From Diploscapter coronatus (lineage: Eukaryota; Nematoda; Chromadorea; Rhabditida; Rhabditidae): 64,000 bases of DNA. A program made the translations under genes and the position numbers. Each line of letters begins with the position of its first letter. Positions within the stretch are counted from its first letter, which is position 1. Below, piece by piece: positions 22,505 through 34,400 of this stretch. The notes under the pieces were generated by a model. It was given only the letters and a program-made list of their open reading frames with translations, was not told where the DNA came from and searched no databases. The stretch is from positions 64,433,249-64,497,248 of the forward strand of contig OZ038423.1 of the NCBI GenBank assembly GCA_964036155.1, in the 5' to 3' direction.

Positions 22505-25500
22505 ATGTCTAGAAGAAAAATTCCTATGCTTGGAGCGAGCCCGCGTACCGCGAGATCTGCTTCCACTCTACAGGTACGATCTCTCAAACTTTATCATTTT
22601 TATTTAAATAAAAATTAATTATCACTAAAATAAAGAATGAGATAAATCTTAATCAATTTTCCCCACTTTCACCTGCCTTATTTTTCTCAAATGAATAGAG
22701 AATATATTATAGGAAGGGATAGAATTCCATAGCGTTTACGTAAATATTTCGATCCCGATAATGTAGTAATTAAATTTCGATAAATTGGCAGTTATATGGA
22801 AGGAGCTTAGAAAACAAGCTATTTATATTACTTTACGATTCTATAATTTCAATTCTGAATATTTGATTCGAAAATTTTTGGACTTATTTCTTATGTAAAA
22901 TTGTTAGAGCAATGTTAAAGAAGTGCATAAATTCCGAAAAGAGGAATGCGTTGTTCATTCGAATCAATTCGATTTGATGAATTTTCATTGTGAGAGGCTC
23001 TCAAGTCTCTTTTTGCTAGACAATGAATCCTTCCCCTTCCTTCCTTCTGAAGATGTTGAGAATTTGAGTGAGATGACAGAAAGACAGACAGGAATTGGTT
23101 GAGAGCATTTGAACTCGCTTTGCCTATTTGCACTTGAGCATTGCATTCCCCTTTAGTTAGGCAGCTCTGCCCAAATCTGCAGAATGCCCGTCGCCATTAT
23201 TCATATGCCAAGCCTTGCTATTGATCCTCAAGAGAACTAAATGCCTAACAGCCTCGAGTATTTTCGACTCAAATGGGAGAAAATAAAAATATATTGCTTA
23301 CAGAGAGGGATTCAAAGAGTCTCCTCCGCTTTCCGGGAGCAGCTGCGGATTATCTGCTATTTGTTGTGCGTCTGTGTCCTATTTTCGAGCCTTTCTTCCT
23401 TCAAATAGTATCCGTTTCGGGGCTGCAGGCCGTTGTGCTTGATCACCAATTCCCATTCCTTTATGCTTCGTTGTCTCGTTCCTCTGCAATCGCCTTCCGA
23501 ACGAAGAACAGCTCTGCTTCCCCTCATAAGTCTGTCATTTCCCACATCTTCTCTGCATTCCCAGCAGTTTTTGTGCAAATACCAATTAATTGGCCAACTT
23601 TCCTTCTTTTTTTCCGAATGCGCACATGGCGTGTAGTCGAAATTGCATCATTGGCTGTTATTTGGATTTCGAAAGAATAGGCAGAAGGAAGGGGGAATGC
23701 GAAGAAAGAGAGGGAAGAGGGTGAACTCTCAACTGCCAAACTCTACAGCCTCTAGCCATGCAGCCTCGTATCCTCACAGCACATGACCACTTTAGGGCTT
23801 CTTTCCGGTTCGTTCTGCTCATTCCTCTTCTCCTTTCCTCTATTCCCGTTGCCCTATTTCCCTTTTTAGTTTAGTTTTTGCTAGTTTGGGAGACTTTGGC
23901 CGAGATTAAATTATTTTGTGCACACGGCTCGATGAAAAATCTCACAATAAAACAGGAGAAACGCATGCAAGGCTGAGGAAATAGACATAACAAAACAAAA
24001 GAAGGAAGAAAAGATAGATAGGGAAGGACATCCATCTTGTTTGGGGCAGAAAGACAAATATGCAGAGATTATTTCGAACTAAAGCTACTTACATTGACAA
24101 AAATGAAAAATGGACTCTTTTCAGTTGCCGACCGACTTTTCTCCTGCCACCTCTGGAGCACCGACTTTCACGTACAAAAAGGAGCTGTTCCATGTCGATT
24201 TGAGGGAGTACGAAAATGCGGGAGGGGACTATCCACAGGCCGAAGAGGAGAGGGCAGCCAAAAAGACGCAGGTTATTTTTTATCATTTTAAAAATTGCAT
24301 CTGAGTTCATACTGAGAAATAGGAATTTTGATCATTATTATTATTATTTCGAAGTTAGAACGCGAGGAAATTAATTTTGAATCTTCGTAAATAATCTTTC
24401 ACTTCAAATTCTAACTTTCCTTGTCTGAAATCAAAAATTTGCCAACCTCAACATTTCAAACGATAAACAGTGCGAGAAACTATTTTCTTTAGCATTCTAT
24501 TCTATTTACTCCAAATCTAAATGTATAATGTATCGGGATTTGCTTTCTCCCTCGGCGTCTGCGTCAAATATGCATACTACTCAAGTTGCAGTCAGGCAGT
24601 CCAGTCGCACTTCGACACTGCCCATTCCATTCCCATTTCCATTTGATTCTATCCATTTATTCTTCACTCTTCACATATTTATGCATGAGCAAATGGCTCG
24701 AGTGAGAATGCAAAAGGCCGATGCAAAAATGAAACTGAAGCAGAAAGAGGAAAGGGCTTCTGGAATTCGGAAAGCAGGAAAGGAAGCGAAACAGGCGAAT
24801 TGCAGATAAAGGAACTGATTCACTCGAGGTGGGAGGCAGCCAAAGAAGTGAATGCATTCAACTATGCACTCAACTGCATGTACAAATGTCTCGATGGAAA
24901 GTACGAGTTATCCATACAGGTCTGTTGATTTGTGCAATGGCGGCCAAAGCTTGGATGCACCCACGAGTTTTAGGGTTATGCATTGTCACCCAATTATGGT
25001 GATCAGATTTGACTGAAACTTCGCACACATATTGGGGTACATAAGACGCGAGTGTATGTCAGGTTTCAGCCGAATCTGATCATCGTAAGTGAGTGAATTA
25101 TGCATGGACCCAAAACTCGTGGGTATGTCCAAACTTTTGACCGCCACTGCTATTCTTTTTCTTTAACTTTCGGAAATTTAAATTATTTTAATCGAAAAAG
25201 AAAAAACCTGTTCTTTATTATTTCCTATTTAATAATTGCATTTTGTTCACAAAAAGAGCCAAACTAAAGAATATTTGAGGCAAAATTCAACTTTTTTGAA
25301 CTCGGTTCATTCTGAGAAGAAAACTATAATTAAATTTTCGAATGAAATCACATCAACGAAGAACCAACAGCATTCTATTTTCGTTGTTTTCTTCTTGTTC
25401 TAATTATTTTTTGTCGATTTTGGGTTCGAATTAGCTCTATTATTAGGATACGTAGTAAACAATATTTATGAGGAAATATTTCCATAAACAGATAAGTTTA

Positions 25501-27692
25501 CATTCTATTTTCAGCTGAATGTGGAAAGAGGCGAACTTCGTCGCAAGCCGATGCGATTTCGAAACATCAAAGAGCCGTTCAATTCTATCAGATTCAACTT
25601 CACAAAATTGCACGACAATGAGGTAAAAAGCAAAAGAAAAGTCATTGTATTATAATATTCCATACTTTCAGGTGATGATGTACCTGAAATGCGAAGACAA
25701 TCCTATCACGACTGATCCATTGGATAGGCACTTGATTGCAGTTAATGCGAGCCCTCTGGAGAGAGATCACTGCCTGATCATTCCGACTGTTAACAAGTGC
25801 CATCCTCAGGTGCATTAATCATGTCAATAGTGTTCGATAAATTAACAAGGGAAATTCCCACATAGGAACTCACGGATTTTGACAAAACTTTCAAAGTAGG
25901 GATTTCGTGCATCAAATTCTATTACTTTTTATTCTTTTCTCAACTCGCTGCTCATCAACAATAATAATTTGCAGCAATATTAATTATACGGAGTCATACT
26001 ACTAAATAGAAAAGTTTTTGTCTTATTTTTATCGATGTATATCAAATGAGCAATTAAGTTTTTAGGTGCTGAATCCAGTAGCAATTCGTCTTGCAGTGGA
26101 CATAATGCTGCTTGTGACAGACTCGGACTTCCACATTCTGTTCAACTCTCTACTGGGCCAGGCGTCCGTCAACCACCTGCATTTGCACGCCCTCTACTGG
26201 CCCTATGATTCCGATCTCATTAATCGGGTAACATTCATTAGCTATTCCCGAGATTCTCGGATATGATTTTCGATGACGAAACGAATTCGCTCCTTCATTT
26301 GAAATTCCGATTAGCGAGCAATATTAGACGAAAATTCTTTCCAGTTTCTATTTTTGACTTGACGATGAACTTGAGATGATCACATTTGATATAAATGATA
26401 AATAATGAAATTGTAAGATATCATTTGATCTCAGTGTTTCGAGCACCTTGCCGATGTGCCTGATGTCTATATAATTCAACCGCCGATGTGGTTGACCAGT
26501 GCCTTCGCTTTCCAGCTCACAAAAATGGAAGACTACGAGAAATTCAAGAGGTTGGACTTAAAATAACGTAATAACGACGAATTGTTTTCAGCAACATCTT
26601 CAAATGCGTCAATTTCCTGACCGACCAGAACCAGGCCCACAATCTCTTCTTCACTCGAGCCCAGCCAATTCGGACAGACGGACCTGATCGAGTGGAGGAC
26701 AGAAGAAGGCAGCTGCCTCTCTATGTAACTTGCTATGTTTTTCCGAGGCAGAACATCGTCGGTATGAGAATGTACCCTTATTAAATTTTATTTGCTATGA
26801 AGGAGATATTCATTAGAAAGTTATGGATAGTTTCGATTGTGAAAAGTAATGTTTTCATTCTCTAATTTAGTCAAAAAGGAGACCAATAGCAATCTCTATT
26901 GAGTTTATATTCAGGCGCTAAACCTCCGTCAAATTTCAATCCTGCAGCGAATGAACTAGCCGGATGCTTGACTTCGTACAGTAAGTTTTACAAATCTTGC
27001 CGCTATTTCTCAAGTTGAATCTGGTCAATTCAGCTTATCGTTTCTTCGAATCAGCAGCAGAACAAGCTGTCGTACGAATCATCGAAGAGGAAGCTCTCTT
27101 GCCGACAAACGTCTTCCAAAATGTGTGCATCAAATATTTGGCGTCTAGTTTTCTTTACCATATTATCTTTCAGCTGTGCTGCGATCTGTCGGATCTCTAC
27201 AGCAATCGACCACTGGGAACTTCGAGAGAGTCCAAGACGAGTCTGCTTGATGTAAGACGCATTTATCAGTATCAAAGTTTAAAATTGTATGACAAATGAT
27301 CAAGTAAAAGAAAAAAACCAGTAATTTTACAAACTCTTCAAATTTGGGAATTCGTTCTGAAACATCAATCGAAAATTACTGTAGGATTTTATGTTTACTC
27401 CATGATGAAGACCAAGCTTAATGTTTCAAACACTTGAAGATAAGGTTTGAAAACTAATCGCAATAAATAATACCATTGACATGGGGTGGCTAATCGTTAA
27501 CCTTCTTCCTTGAAATACTATTTCGAATTTCACGTTCAGGGCTTATCTTCGCCTGAAATCGACGAATTGCGGGACACATTCGAGTCCTTCAATCAGCCCC
27601 GATCTCCTTCTGTCCGGCTGAAAAACCCCCTCAATCATACGCAGTCTGTCGACGAACAAGTCGTGAGATTCGAGATCCACTCTGCTGATTGA
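22505..27692 (+). CDS. GDPGP1: GDP-D-glucose phosphorylase (GDPGP1 family, HIT-like)
   Basis: Exons: 22505-22573, 24125-24271, 24806-24919, 25515-25622, 25672-25809, 26066-26227, 26435-26550, 26592-26761, 26915-26980, 27034-27122, 27174-27251, 27540-27692; 469 aa. The enzyme splits GDP-glucose with phosphate into GDP and glucose-1-phosphate and is thought to stop GDP-glucose being used in place of GDP-mannose; plant relatives are the VTC2 GDP-galactose phosphorylases. Family hallmarks: IQLNVERGELRRKP, FNSIRFNFTKLHDNEV, VNASPLERDHCLIIP, and the catalytic histidine triad SVNHLHLHALYWP at about 226-238, then TDQNQAHNLFFTR and NELAGCL. Exon 1 (MSRRKIPMLGASPRT) joins in phase 0 but is uncertain. 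The ATG at 24110, in frame and only 15 nt before the exon 2 acceptor, gives a 451-aa alternative. AATAAA lies at 28005-28010. Confidence 0.9.
24934..25150. mobile_element. Mariner-like hairpin MITE, family 2, copy a
   Basis: The left end gcaatggcggccaaagcttg and the right end (complement gcagtggcggtcaaaagttt) are imperfect inverted repeats extending about 50 nt through cacccacgagtttt to an ATGCAT on each side. There is no coding capacity. It lies in intron 3 of the phosphorylase gene. A shorter relative is at 40489-40647. Confidence 0.75.
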
Positions 27693-30600
27693 TTAGATCA
27701 TTAGCCTTATTTTCTTCTTTATATCATTTTTGAAATGTTATCAATTCACTCGGAATAATTCTTTTCAATCTCAATTATATGTTTGGTTGATTTGCTGTGA
27801 TTAATCGATTCGATGGTTGTTTCGTAGATTCTTTTTTTTCTGAGAATTTTCATTTCCACTGATTCTTGTTGGTACATTTTCCGGGGCCTTGTGTTTTTCA
27901 TCGTCAGGTAATTTATAGACGGGTCATAAGATTTGCGCGTAGAATGCCTGATTTTTACGAATATTTTCTGCTGTCTTAGGATTATATCCCATTTCCATTA
28001 GATGAATAAAGTTTATCTTTTTATGTAGTTTTTTCATTATTCTTCTAAATTTTCAAGCAAAAAGCCACTAAAATATAGAAACTAATTTCGTATTTCGAAA
28101 AATGAGATATTTCTAATCATTTTCCCATTGAATTTTCATTATCAGAACGAGAAGGATTATCTGATACTCAAGAGTGTCTCGAAAAATACGAAGTTCCATA
28201 ATGAATCATAAATATTATGATGACGCTGAACCAAAATAATTTATCTTCAAAGAATGACTTAGAATTACAAAAGAATTGGACTTGACTGGTTGGATAAAAA
28301 TATAAACACGATTAGACAGTCATTTTTTATGATATCAGTAAGAGATGATAGCATTGCAGCTCAGAACTCAGCATTTAGATAGCTAATCCCTTCAACGAGA
28401 TAATCGAACATCTCTTTTATATTTTATTTGCTTGCTTAACTTGGCTTCATTTCGTTCAACCTGTTTTCAACACCATCATTTCATTTTAAATTCGAAATTA
28501 TTTCGCTATTTTCAGTTATCCATTCCCATTTCTACTTGCCATTTTTCTATTTCTTCCCTCAATTAGGCCTATTTTCGGTCTTCTTACTGTCCTTCTATCT
28601 CTTCTATTCACTACAGATCACACAGCCATACAGCGAATATTGTTCTCATCGAAATTGAGCCCAATTTGGCAACGAAATGGTCAATATTCTCCTATTTCAT
28701 ACGCCAAACTAAAACTATTAACCGAATTCGTACAATCGAATGTTTACTATTTTCAATAATTATTATTTGGTTATTGTTACATCACAAATAGTCGTGATAC
28801 GTAATTCCTATTCTTATTAGATTTTTAAAGTGTTTGGGCAGCTTATCATCGAAAATCCTTATCAATTAAATTAATTTGACTTAAATTAGAGCTCTATACA
28901 TGAAATGACCCAATATATTAAAAGAGCCAATCTACCGTCTCTCTGAGAAGATTTCTCAATCTGTGTAAAGTATCCATTGGCGCATTGCACAAATTTTTAT
29001 ATCATCAATAAACGATAGGTTGGAATCAAGTAGAAATTTTCTTTGAATATCATGACCACACTATCGTAAGCGGTTGATAAATGCAGTTTGCTTATCAGAA
29101 TTTAAGCCAGATTTGCATGAGGAATTTTCTGACAACGGAATCTTCTCCATAACAACAATAATTCCTTCGTAAATTGATTAATTGTTAGAGAGTTTTGATA
29201 AAAATGAAGAAAATTTTAACACAAATTATGGCAACATAGCACACCATTCTGCACCAATTTTGTTTGGATTTCGAAGAAAATAAGCTTAATTTGATTCCGG
29301 TTCAATAATTTCAAATATTCGTCACATCTCATCACTGATTGTTAGTCTTCTAGATTTATCAGGAAATATACCTGACTTATTATCATCCGAACTGTCTAGT
29401 TTATCATAATTTATATCTGAATACAATTTTAAATTGAAAAAATCGAGCTGAGTAGACTCAATAATTATAACCGTCATCGTACAATTTTGATTCTTGCGAA
29501 CTTTATTCTATTTGGCTTTAGGGTAACATGTTCAGAAAACATTGTTACTCTCATTTGTTATCCGTTGTCGTCTTTCTCTTTGTCTATTCAATTTCCATTC
29601 TCTTTGTCTTCTTCGAGCCTTTCAATTCTGCAGTCAAGACTAGGAAATCCCTAGACTATGGCTATCCTGCAGGATTTCTTTCATCTAGGACTCTTTTGAT
29701 CTTTGAAAGGAATATGCGACAGGGTCAAATGATAAATGATAGGCAGATTTCGGATTTATCAGTCATTATTGTCTCTTTGATTATTGATCGCAATTTCCCT
29801 TGGAGTGTGCTCCAATCTTTCTGCAGCCTTTTTCCATTCTCCTTCAATGATGCGACAAGTGGTGTCTGTTTCTGACGTCTTCAGATCCTGCAGTCCTTTT
29901 CTGCCCTTCCCTCTATTGCTCCTCCTTTCCCCTCCACTTTTCTCTCACCTCCCCCACTCCTCACAGCTTCTACTCTTCGCTCTATCCTCCGTCTCCCAAC
30001 CCAACATCCCTTTCATATCTCATCATCCAGTTATGAACCTACCAAAGCGCTTCCCGAATGCTTCCTCGAACAAGTATATCCCCCGTCCATTTATTATTGC
30101 ACGAAATTGTTTTGAGCATTCGCGTAAAATGGAGCTCATGGAAATTTAACGAATGAATAGAAGCAGATAGGAAGGAAGTAATGGGGAAATGGACAACATT
30201 ATCATATTAGACATAATATATGACTGTCTGAATGGAGTATCACGTTGATTTGACTGATTGCAATGATATTCCGAGTTTACTCTCATTCATGGCTTTTCTC
30301 TCTTCTACATTTCATTCTCCGTAGTCCTCTTCTTTTCGTTCCTTTTTCAGGTAATCGTTGTCTCTAAGCGAATGTCTGAGCATGCAGCGGCAAAGATGTG
30401 TGTAATTTCAGGCCTGCAGCAATTTGTTTGACTTATCAAATTTTCATTCCTTAGTCGAATCGTCTCAAATGCCATTCCGCACATATGCAATATGCGCACA
30501 TTCGGGATGTTCATCCCGAATTGTCAGTGTTCACTTTGTCTGTCATGTCACTTCTCCTCTTTCCTTCATTCCCCATTGTGTGCCGTGTCTTCCTCTCATC

Positions 30601-31403
30601 TGCCTGCATCCTGTCGATCTCTCGTCTTCCTTCTAATTGAATGCTGCAATGCTCTAATGCCAACAAGAACTGCCACTAGTTCCAGTGATTTCTTTGCCTA
30701 AGTCCCTCGTCTTCTCTTCATTTCTGTATCCTGAGAATCTGGTTTGCCTTTCAATCAGAATTAACCGAACTAATCCATTCATTATCTTCTTCTTCGCAAC
30801 ATTCCGTGAAAAACTCTTACTACACTTCAGCAGAGAGATATATAGGCACGAATGAAAGATAGCTGGACTTCCCTCTGGAAGCGGAAATGTGTATCTATTT
30901 CTCTCTTCCTTTTCCCGAAATGAATAACCTCTCATTCATCTTCAGATTTGTCTCATTTTATTTCGGCTGCGCTTCCCTTTCAAGTTGAAATTAAAAATTC
31001 GAAATGCCTGAAGAATGAAGAATAATTGCTGCTGAAATATTGAATTTCATATGCGAGTGTTGAAGAATTTGGGAACGTGGAGAATGGCAGAGTCAATGTT
31101 TGAGTGAATGGAGGAAGAACCTATTGCTGAGATTATCAGCAACAGATCCCCTTCTTCTTCATTTATTCTATCTCTACTTGTTGTTTTATTGTCACAGACC
31201 CAGCAGCACTTCGCGATTTGCCCTCTTTATTTCATTCCCCAGGCTCTTCTTTTTGCTGCAGTCATTTTTACATTTTTCACATATGTCAGTATTCTGCCGG
31301 CCTTTGACTGCGTTAGCAAGCGGAATTGCCCCCTTGCCCCAGTCAGTCAGTCAGGCAGTTTAGTCTGATGCAGTCAAAAGTCCAAATGGTTGCAGGATCG
31401 AGG
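27693..31403. other. 3.7-kb region upstream of adenylate cyclase
   Basis: This holds the 3' UTR of the phosphorylase gene, then AT-rich DNA to about 29500, then C/T-rich segments on the plus strand at about 29880-30010, 30540-30640 and 31130-31260, before the first cyclase exon. Open frames such as 29528-29875 and 31108-31368 lack domains and exon borders. Confidence 0.4.
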
Positions 31404-34400
31404 ATGTCGACGAGTGTCGAGAACTCTACTCGATCCGAGATTCGATCAGTTCTCTTGCGACACTGGATCTCTCTCGACAGAGCTCGGCTTCACACAATTC
31501 ACTTCTGGTTATTTCTATACGCTATCGCTCAACTCTTCATAGAATATTATTTCTCAGAAGTTTATACGGTGAGTCTATGTAAGACCAGATAGTGTTCAAC
31601 TTGTTTATTTCGTTTTATCTTTGAGTTGAACTATTTCCTCATTTGGTACTTCTGCTCAACCGAGCTTCAGGTATCAAAAACTTTCGTTTTATCACGGAAC
31701 TAAGAAAGAAAAAGATCACACATCTGTTAGCCATGTAATGGGCAGTGCGATGCAATTACTGAATGAATAATTCGCATTTAGGTTCGAATGGAGGTGCAAC
31801 CGGACGACGAACCTGAGACTTTAGCCAACAAGCAGCAGGTCGGGTTGATGATTCTCATATGCACATCAGAATTGACACGAATTCGAAGTTAACGTTGATA
31901 TTGAAACTCTCAAAATAGGATTCTTTGTAGTTAAAGTCAAATCTTCGTGACAACCTTGATGCACGTTATTCTGTCTTCATTTTGCACTTCCATTATCTTT
32001 GCTTCTCATTCTGCGTTTCTGCAGCTTTGTCCACGTTTAGCTGTCTTGGTTGAGCCGTGAGAAAATCCCAAAATGCAAAGAGAGAAGAAAAATCCGATCG
32101 CCTTCCCCTCTTTTTCCTTCATTTCTCATTGTAATTCGATAGTTGTGGTTTATTTTTGCATTCCCATTTTGGCTGACAGACAATGCAAAGGGTCCAAAGG
32201 CAAATTGTTCCCCTATTAATGGAGAAATTTCATGAAGTGAAACAGTATTCACAAAACTCATAACCATTCGAAAGATCAACGAAATCTTCATTGAACAAGT
32301 CATAATCGAATATCCTTTCCCTAAACTTTTCATTGCCAAAGTGAATTCAAAGCTTTAAACATCCTAGGAATCAAAGTATGTAGATCTTCTTCTCACTCTA
32401 TAACTTACTGGAAAGATCGATATAATCATATACAATCTGAAAAAGACCGAGTTTTTTCTCGATTTTTCGAAATTGTGAATTCGTCCGCCCTAATCATGAA
32501 AATAATTCCTGGAATTCTTTCAAAGAGAACAATTAGAAATTCTTGTGCAAATTAATATTTCAGATTCGTCAATGGTCATCCTTCTGTTTCTACATATCAA
32601 TAGTCTTCATAATCTACCTATTGTTAGGCGCATTTGTAATAAGATTTCGTGACCAAGTAATTTCCCATCCTTCATTTTATTCGGAACAATTTCTCAACAT
32701 CTTCAGAAGGAAGGAATGGGTCTGGTGTTGTTGGCTCTATCAACCTGCACCTTATTTCCAGTCTTTAATTGGCTCGTCCATCTGCCTGCTGTCGTCTTCG
32801 TTAGTCGAGTATGTGGTTTCAAAACTAGACTGTTCAAAGTAAAGTAATTTTCAGGAAAGAACTCGAATATCTGAAGGAGATCACGACGCTCTATACTCGG
32901 GTTTATGCATTTCCACAAGTAATTCTGAATATTTTATTTAAAAAAAAAGAAAACTAAAATTTTAAGTTGTTCACTTCTTCGTGATGCCTCGACATCGACG
33001 ACTCTTTCTAATTTTGTCGATTGTGTGGTTCATTCTGAATTTTGCCTTGCTAGTCGTAATCAATTGGTCTGCAATCGACCACAGCACTGCATTTCTATGC
33101 TCTGTAAGTCTTCAATCGTCAGGGGCATTCAAGGTGTGATTTTTCTGGGGTGTGATCAGGTCGATTTTTTAAAATTCTGAAACGGGTATAAACTGAAAAG
33201 ACTAGTTGTTTTACATTTTGGGACGGGAACATATAGCGACGGGCCACATTTGTGCATTTAGAACGGAAACAAGTATGTAGTATTTTTATTTATGGGAAGA
33301 AACGAGTAAATCTTGAATATCCCTATCAACCACACTTAAAATTTAGATATTTGCCTTCTCAATCCACCAAATTGTGATGAGCATCGTCGGAATTGTTGCT
33401 GATTCTAACGAAGCCGGAAATCGGGCAGAAATCGCTCTCAAACTGACGGAAGCTGTCTATAGAAGAACTGAACTCGAAACGCTCAAAGATAGACAGGTAT
33501 ACATAGTTTTTCAAGGGAAAATTTATCACCTTCAACTATTGCTACTCTTTTGAAAAATTTAGTCAATAACCACCGTTGAAGTAGCACCAAGGATGTTCAG
33601 AAGGGTGTTGGGTACAATAAAATAGAAAATATCGATTGAAGTTTAGATAGAACAGAAAAATAGCAATTTTGTAAGAAAAAAAACTTTAAGAAAAGAAAAT
33701 TTCTAACATCGTAGAAACTTAAGAAGTTTTCATGTATGTTGAAACAAAGAGCACTCATGACTCGAATTTCCATCGACGTGATGAAATTTTAGGACCAACT
33801 ACTTCTGTCTGTCATCCCTGCGTACCTAGCAGATCAGGTATTTGCAGATTTTTGATTCCGGAAGTTGAAATTATTTCTAATTGAATTACTCAGGTCAGCA
33901 AAAGTATAATGCAATCAAGCAGCTTTTCGAGTTCCGTAAAGAATAAGTCGAAGCATCACAAACTCTTTCACGATTTACATGTACAGGTTCATGATAATGT
34001 CAGGTAAGCCTCTTACTAGCCAAACAATATTCTTTAAGAGTGAATGTCAGCAAGGACCAAAATCGGTATAAACAAGGGTCAGCATATGAATTTTTGAAGA
34101 TCTTCTTTTAAAAACATTACCTAGTTTTACGCATTCGGCGATTTTTTTCGTGTTTTCGACTACGCTTTTTTATTCCAAATTGATGATATTTTATGCCGAA
34201 TTGAATACTCTTTCAAATAGGCCTATTTTCAGTCGGTCCATCCAAGTATCGATGTGGTGAAAATTAACTCGATTTGCTAGTCCCTGTTTATACCGACTTT
34301 GCTAAGACTAGTTTTTATTGACATTCACTCTTAAAAACTGTTGCATTCTTCAGCATTCTATTCGCGGACATAGTCAATTTCACTGTCCTCGCCACTCAAT

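Noticed and set aside
24528..24809. Plus-strand frame rich in Lys/Glu in phosphorylase intron 2
   Set aside because: Joining it would break the phase-0 link 24271 to 24806, which matches the family alignment.
29528..29875. 115-aa hydrophobic plus-strand frame upstream of adenylate cyclase
   Set aside because: It reads like a membrane protein only because the region is T/C-rich; no family resemblance or splice signals.
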